Assembly: GCA_017461045.1 (NCBI GenBank)
Contig: JAFTZJ010000021.1
Coordinates: 1 to 35,978 of the forward strand
Direction of reading: 5' to 3'
DNA length: 35,978 nucleotides
DNA from: Lachnospiraceae bacterium
GTDB taxonomy: Bacteria; Bacillota; Clostridia; Lachnospirales; Lachnospiraceae
Below the pieces are notes generated by a model, which had not been told where the DNA came from, ran no database searches, and saw nothing but the letters and a program-made list of their open reading frames with translations. This document shows, in pieces, positions 34,081 through 35,978 of the stretch. The stretch's first letter is position 1. Every line of letters starts with the position of its first letter. A program made the position numbers and the translations under genes.

Positions 34081-34106
34081 AAAAGTTTTCTTATAGAGGA
34101 TATAAT
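34078..34106 (+). promoter_or_regulatory. Promoter of the first kinase-like gene
   Basis: TTGAAA (34078-34083) and TATAAT (34101-34106) have a 17-base spacer. Confidence 0.75.
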
Positions 34107-34140
34107 GATTTGAGTGATTTTATACAAGAGAGGAAGCAAA

Positions 34141-34893
34141 ATGTCAGTTCGAGAATCTATTATAGCAATGATAATGGTAATGCAATTGATTGCAATTGCT
34201 ATTGCCTATTATCAAAGTAAAAGTATAAGATTGAAAAAAGAGCAAGCGATCTTACAACGCTTAATTATTGAAAATAGCAATCAATATTCACGAATTACAA
34301 ATGCAAATCAGGAGCTTAACGAAGTCCGCGAATTGGTAATTAAGCAAGGTAGATATGCAGGTAAGCTTGCAGAACGAACAAGAAATCTGGACTTAAAAAT
34401 CTACGCGCAAGAATTGGAGCGAATGGCAAAAGATATTGTAGGTATACCATTGTGTGGAAATTTAATTATTGATGCAACATTTAGTAGGTATTATCGACTT
34501 GGAAAGTCAAAAAATGTATTTATGGATATTATGCCCGAATCTATACCCCCTTTCTGTAAAGGAGATGAAGAAGTTGCTATTTTATTAGAGAATGTGTTTC
34601 GATATGTATTTTTTATGTTAGAAAGAATTGAAACAGAACGGTGGATTGTTTTTCGTATGAGAAAACAAGAAGACAGTTGGATACTAAAGATTCAGTTTAC
34701 TAAACCAATTATGGAAAAAAGAATGAATTATAAACAGATGCTGGATGAGGATAGAAAAAGAAGGAAACAGATGCTTAAAGTTTTGAAAAAATCAGTGAAA
34801 CGAGGAGGAATAGTATTAGTACGGTCTACTAAAGAAGAAACGGAGATAAAGATATTAGTACCTCAATTGAGTGGTAAAGCGATTGAATATTAG
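34141..34893 (+). CDS. Degenerate AgrC-like histidine-kinase homologue lacking the sensor and the His box
   Basis: The 250-residue protein has one membrane helix (about 4-22), then a coiled coil (about 30-90) and a degenerate GHKL-like C-terminus. AgrC-type kinases have RHDxKNH after a coiled coil. Here the aligned region reads NEVRELVIKQGRYAGKL, with no His. The N-box-like EEVAILLENVF keeps one Asn, but no DxGxG follows. It is therefore probably catalytically inactive. It aligns closely with the C-terminal half of the next gene product, whose six extra N-terminal helices it lacks. The start has AGAGAGGAAG upstream. It may act as a decoy or as a dimer partner. Confidence 0.75.
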   Translation: MSVRESIIAMIMVMQLIAIAIAYYQSKSIRLKKEQAILQRLIIENSNQYSRITNANQELNEVRELVIKQGRYAGKLAERTRNLDLKIYAQELERMAKDIVGIPLCGNLIIDATFSRYYRLGKSKNVFMDIMPESIPPFCKGDEEVAILLENVFRYVFFMLERIETERWIVFRMRKQEDSWILKIQFTKPIMEKRMNYKQMLDEDRKRRKQMLKVLKKSVKRGGIVLVRSTKEETEIKILVPQLSGKAIEY

Positions 34894-34898
34894 GTGCG

Positions 34899-34927
34899 TT
34901 GCAAAAAATGAAAAATGGGACTATAAT
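34899..34927 (+). promoter_or_regulatory. Promoter of the second kinase-like gene
   Basis: TTGCAA (34899-34904) and TATAAT (34922-34927) have a 17-base spacer, just after the stop of the first gene. Confidence 0.65.
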
Positions 34928-34936
34928 ATTTTTCAT
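34908..34936. promoter_or_regulatory. 9-bp inverted repeat bracketing the -10
   Basis: ATGAAAAAT (34908-34916) and ATTTTTCAT (34928-34936) are perfectly complementary around an 11-base centre that contains TATAAT. It could be an operator; as RNA it could act as a weak terminator for the preceding gene, with a following ATTTTTG. Confidence 0.55.
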
Positions 34937-34958
34937 ATTTTTGACAAGGGGAAAAGAT

Positions 34959-35978
34959 ATGTATCAAATGTCGTTAGGAGATGCTATTATAGCCGTTGCA
35001 TTAGCGTTACAATTAGTGATTTTGGCCATGGTTGGAATGCCTAGTAGACAGCCTTTGTGGAAGAGAGTTTTAGTAACAGTAATAATGATTATTGGGTATG
35101 AATTAATGCATGTTTTCTCTTACTTAGAAGGCGAGTTTTTTTATCAGTTAGGATTTATGCTTGATCTTTTTCTTCCGCTAATTTGTGTTGCTATTATTTG
35201 TACCGGAAATCTTTGGAGGAATTATGTAATTAGTATTGTGGGCTTTCAATTATCGAATTTTATTCTATCCGTACTATCGCTTATCTTTGAGCAGGGTGAT
35301 GCACTATTGGATATTGCATTGTGGATTCCATTAGAAGTACAAGGGGCTTTACAACTATCTATAATGGCAATAGTCTCTACTGTTATAGTAGGATTTATTA
35401 TAAAGGTTTTTGTTCCAAGGGAGTATCATGGAAATGGTAACATATACATGGTATTAGCTATATTGCTGATAATTGGATTTGCGCTAGCGTATTATTTGAT
35501 GGTAGCCGACACAATGTCTCTAATGGATATGACTTTATATGAAGTGCGTTATTTATTGCTGAGCGTTTTAAATACGTTTTTAATCGCAATATGCTATTAT
35601 CTGGCTGAAAAGCGACGATTGAAAAAAGAAGAAGCACAGCTGCAAAGCATGATTGTTGAGAATTACGACCAGTATGAAAAAATAGTAAAGGCTAATCAAG
35701 AGCTAAAAGAAGTACGGGAGTCCGTGCTTGAACAGGGAAGATATGCTGAAGAACTAGCAAAACGGACAGCAAATCAGGAGTTAGGGGTATATGCCAAGGA
35801 AGCACTACAGGTTGCCGAGGATATGATAGGAGTGCCGCTTAGTGGTAATCCGCTTGTAGATGCTGTGTTTAGTAAATACAACCGGATAGCGAAAGAAAAA
35901 GGTATACTTGTAGATATCATGCCGGAACCAATGAGTACTACCTGTGCGGAAGAGAAAGAAATCATAATGCTGTTGGAG
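34959..35978 (+). CDS. AgrC-like polytopic histidine-kinase homologue, 3' end beyond the window
   Basis: The frame stays open for 340 codons to the window edge. Six to seven hydrophobic helices (about 1-225) precede a coiled coil and the start of a GHKL domain (ending KEIIMLLE). The cytoplasmic part is clearly paralogous to the preceding gene product (shared RLKKE, ANQEL, EVRE, QGRYA, GVPL/GIPL, DIMPE). As in that protein, the RHDxKNH phosphorylation site is absent (KEVRESVLEQGRYAEEL). ATP-binding boxes lie outside the window, so activity cannot be judged fully. The ribosome binding site is AGGGGAAAAG. Confidence 0.75.
   Translation, partial: MYQMSLGDAIIAVALALQLVILAMVGMPSRQPLWKRVLVTVIMIIGYELMHVFSYLEGEFFYQLGFMLDLFLPLICVAIICTGNLWRNYVISIVGFQLSNFILSVLSLIFEQGDALLDIALWIPLEVQGALQLSIMAIVSTVIVGFIIKVFVPREYHGNGNIYMVLAILLIIGFALAYYLMVADTMSLMDMTLYEVRYLLLSVLNTFLIAICYYLAEKRRLKKEEAQLQSMIVENYDQYEKIVKANQELKEVRESVLEQGRYAEELAKRTANQELGVYAKEALQVAEDMIGVPLSGNPLVDAVFSKYNRIAKEKGILVDIMPEPMSTTCAEEKEIIMLLE

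Noticed and set aside
34141-35978. Complete agr quorum-sensing system
   Set aside because: No AgrB, AgrD peptide or LytTR regulator is visible, and both kinase-like proteins lack the phosphorylated His. Only homology to the AgrC-type architecture is claimed.

Overview
The window reads as chromosomal DNA of an anaerobic, probably gut-associated Firmicute of the Lachnospiraceae type. Supporting signs are moderate G+C, strong AGGAGG-type ribosome binding sites, consensus sigma-A promoters with 17-bp spacers, a T-box leader on metG, ATP-type PEP carboxykinase, spmAB, pyrBI, and the DUF4358 / MBOAT / DHHW trio. The genus is an inference; no rRNA gene is present. The code is standard.

Layout. (1) 1-2193, minus strand: a large membrane protein of unknown function and a GT2 glycosyltransferase, translationally overlapping. 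(2) 2444-13886, plus strand: about 11.4 kb of closely packed genes with no convincing internal terminator. They encode a secreted beta-rich protein, a membrane-anchored FecR-domain protein, a cyclic-nucleotide-binding PP2C phosphatase, a CHASE2 adenylate cyclase, an RsbW-like ATPase, a STAS anti-anti-sigma protein, a GGDEF protein, a PilT ATPase, GalE, SpmA and SpmB. (3) 14034-15946: a 52-codon small gene and a convergent pckA. (4) 16222-19088: three 23-bp repeats, an AAA/DUF4143 ATPase and a membrane-anchored serine hydrolase. (5) 19252-23054: a DUF885 lipoprotein (minus), a ketopantoate-reductase-like protein and an SDR. (6) 23144-26490: an Rpn-type nuclease and T-box-controlled metG. (7) 26509-30335: a DUF4358 lipoprotein, MBOAT acyltransferase, DHHW protein and a small membrane protein, probably for cell-surface O-acylation. 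(8) 30430-33586: pyrB, pyrI, murA and a 75-codon gene. (9) 33703-35978: an XRE regulator divergent from two paralogous AgrC-like histidine-kinase-like proteins; the second runs off the window.

The strongest candidate for an undescribed system is the 2444-11631 cluster. It combines envelope proteins, a cAMP-producing enzyme with an extracellular CHASE2 sensor, a phosphatase with an intact cNMP pocket, a partner-switch kinase/antagonist pair, a probable c-di-GMP synthase and a pilus retraction ATPase. A simple reading is envelope signal -> cAMP -> phosphatase -> dephosphorylated STAS -> partner switch, with c-di-GMP and PilT as surface-behaviour outputs. That wiring is inferred from domains and order only. 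Within it, the STAS gene has a stop as its second codon directly after an excellent ribosome binding site. A second notable locus is the pair of kinase-like paralogues at the right end. Both lack the phosphoacceptor histidine, and one looks like the other minus its membrane sensor; each has its own promoter with perfect dyad symmetry.
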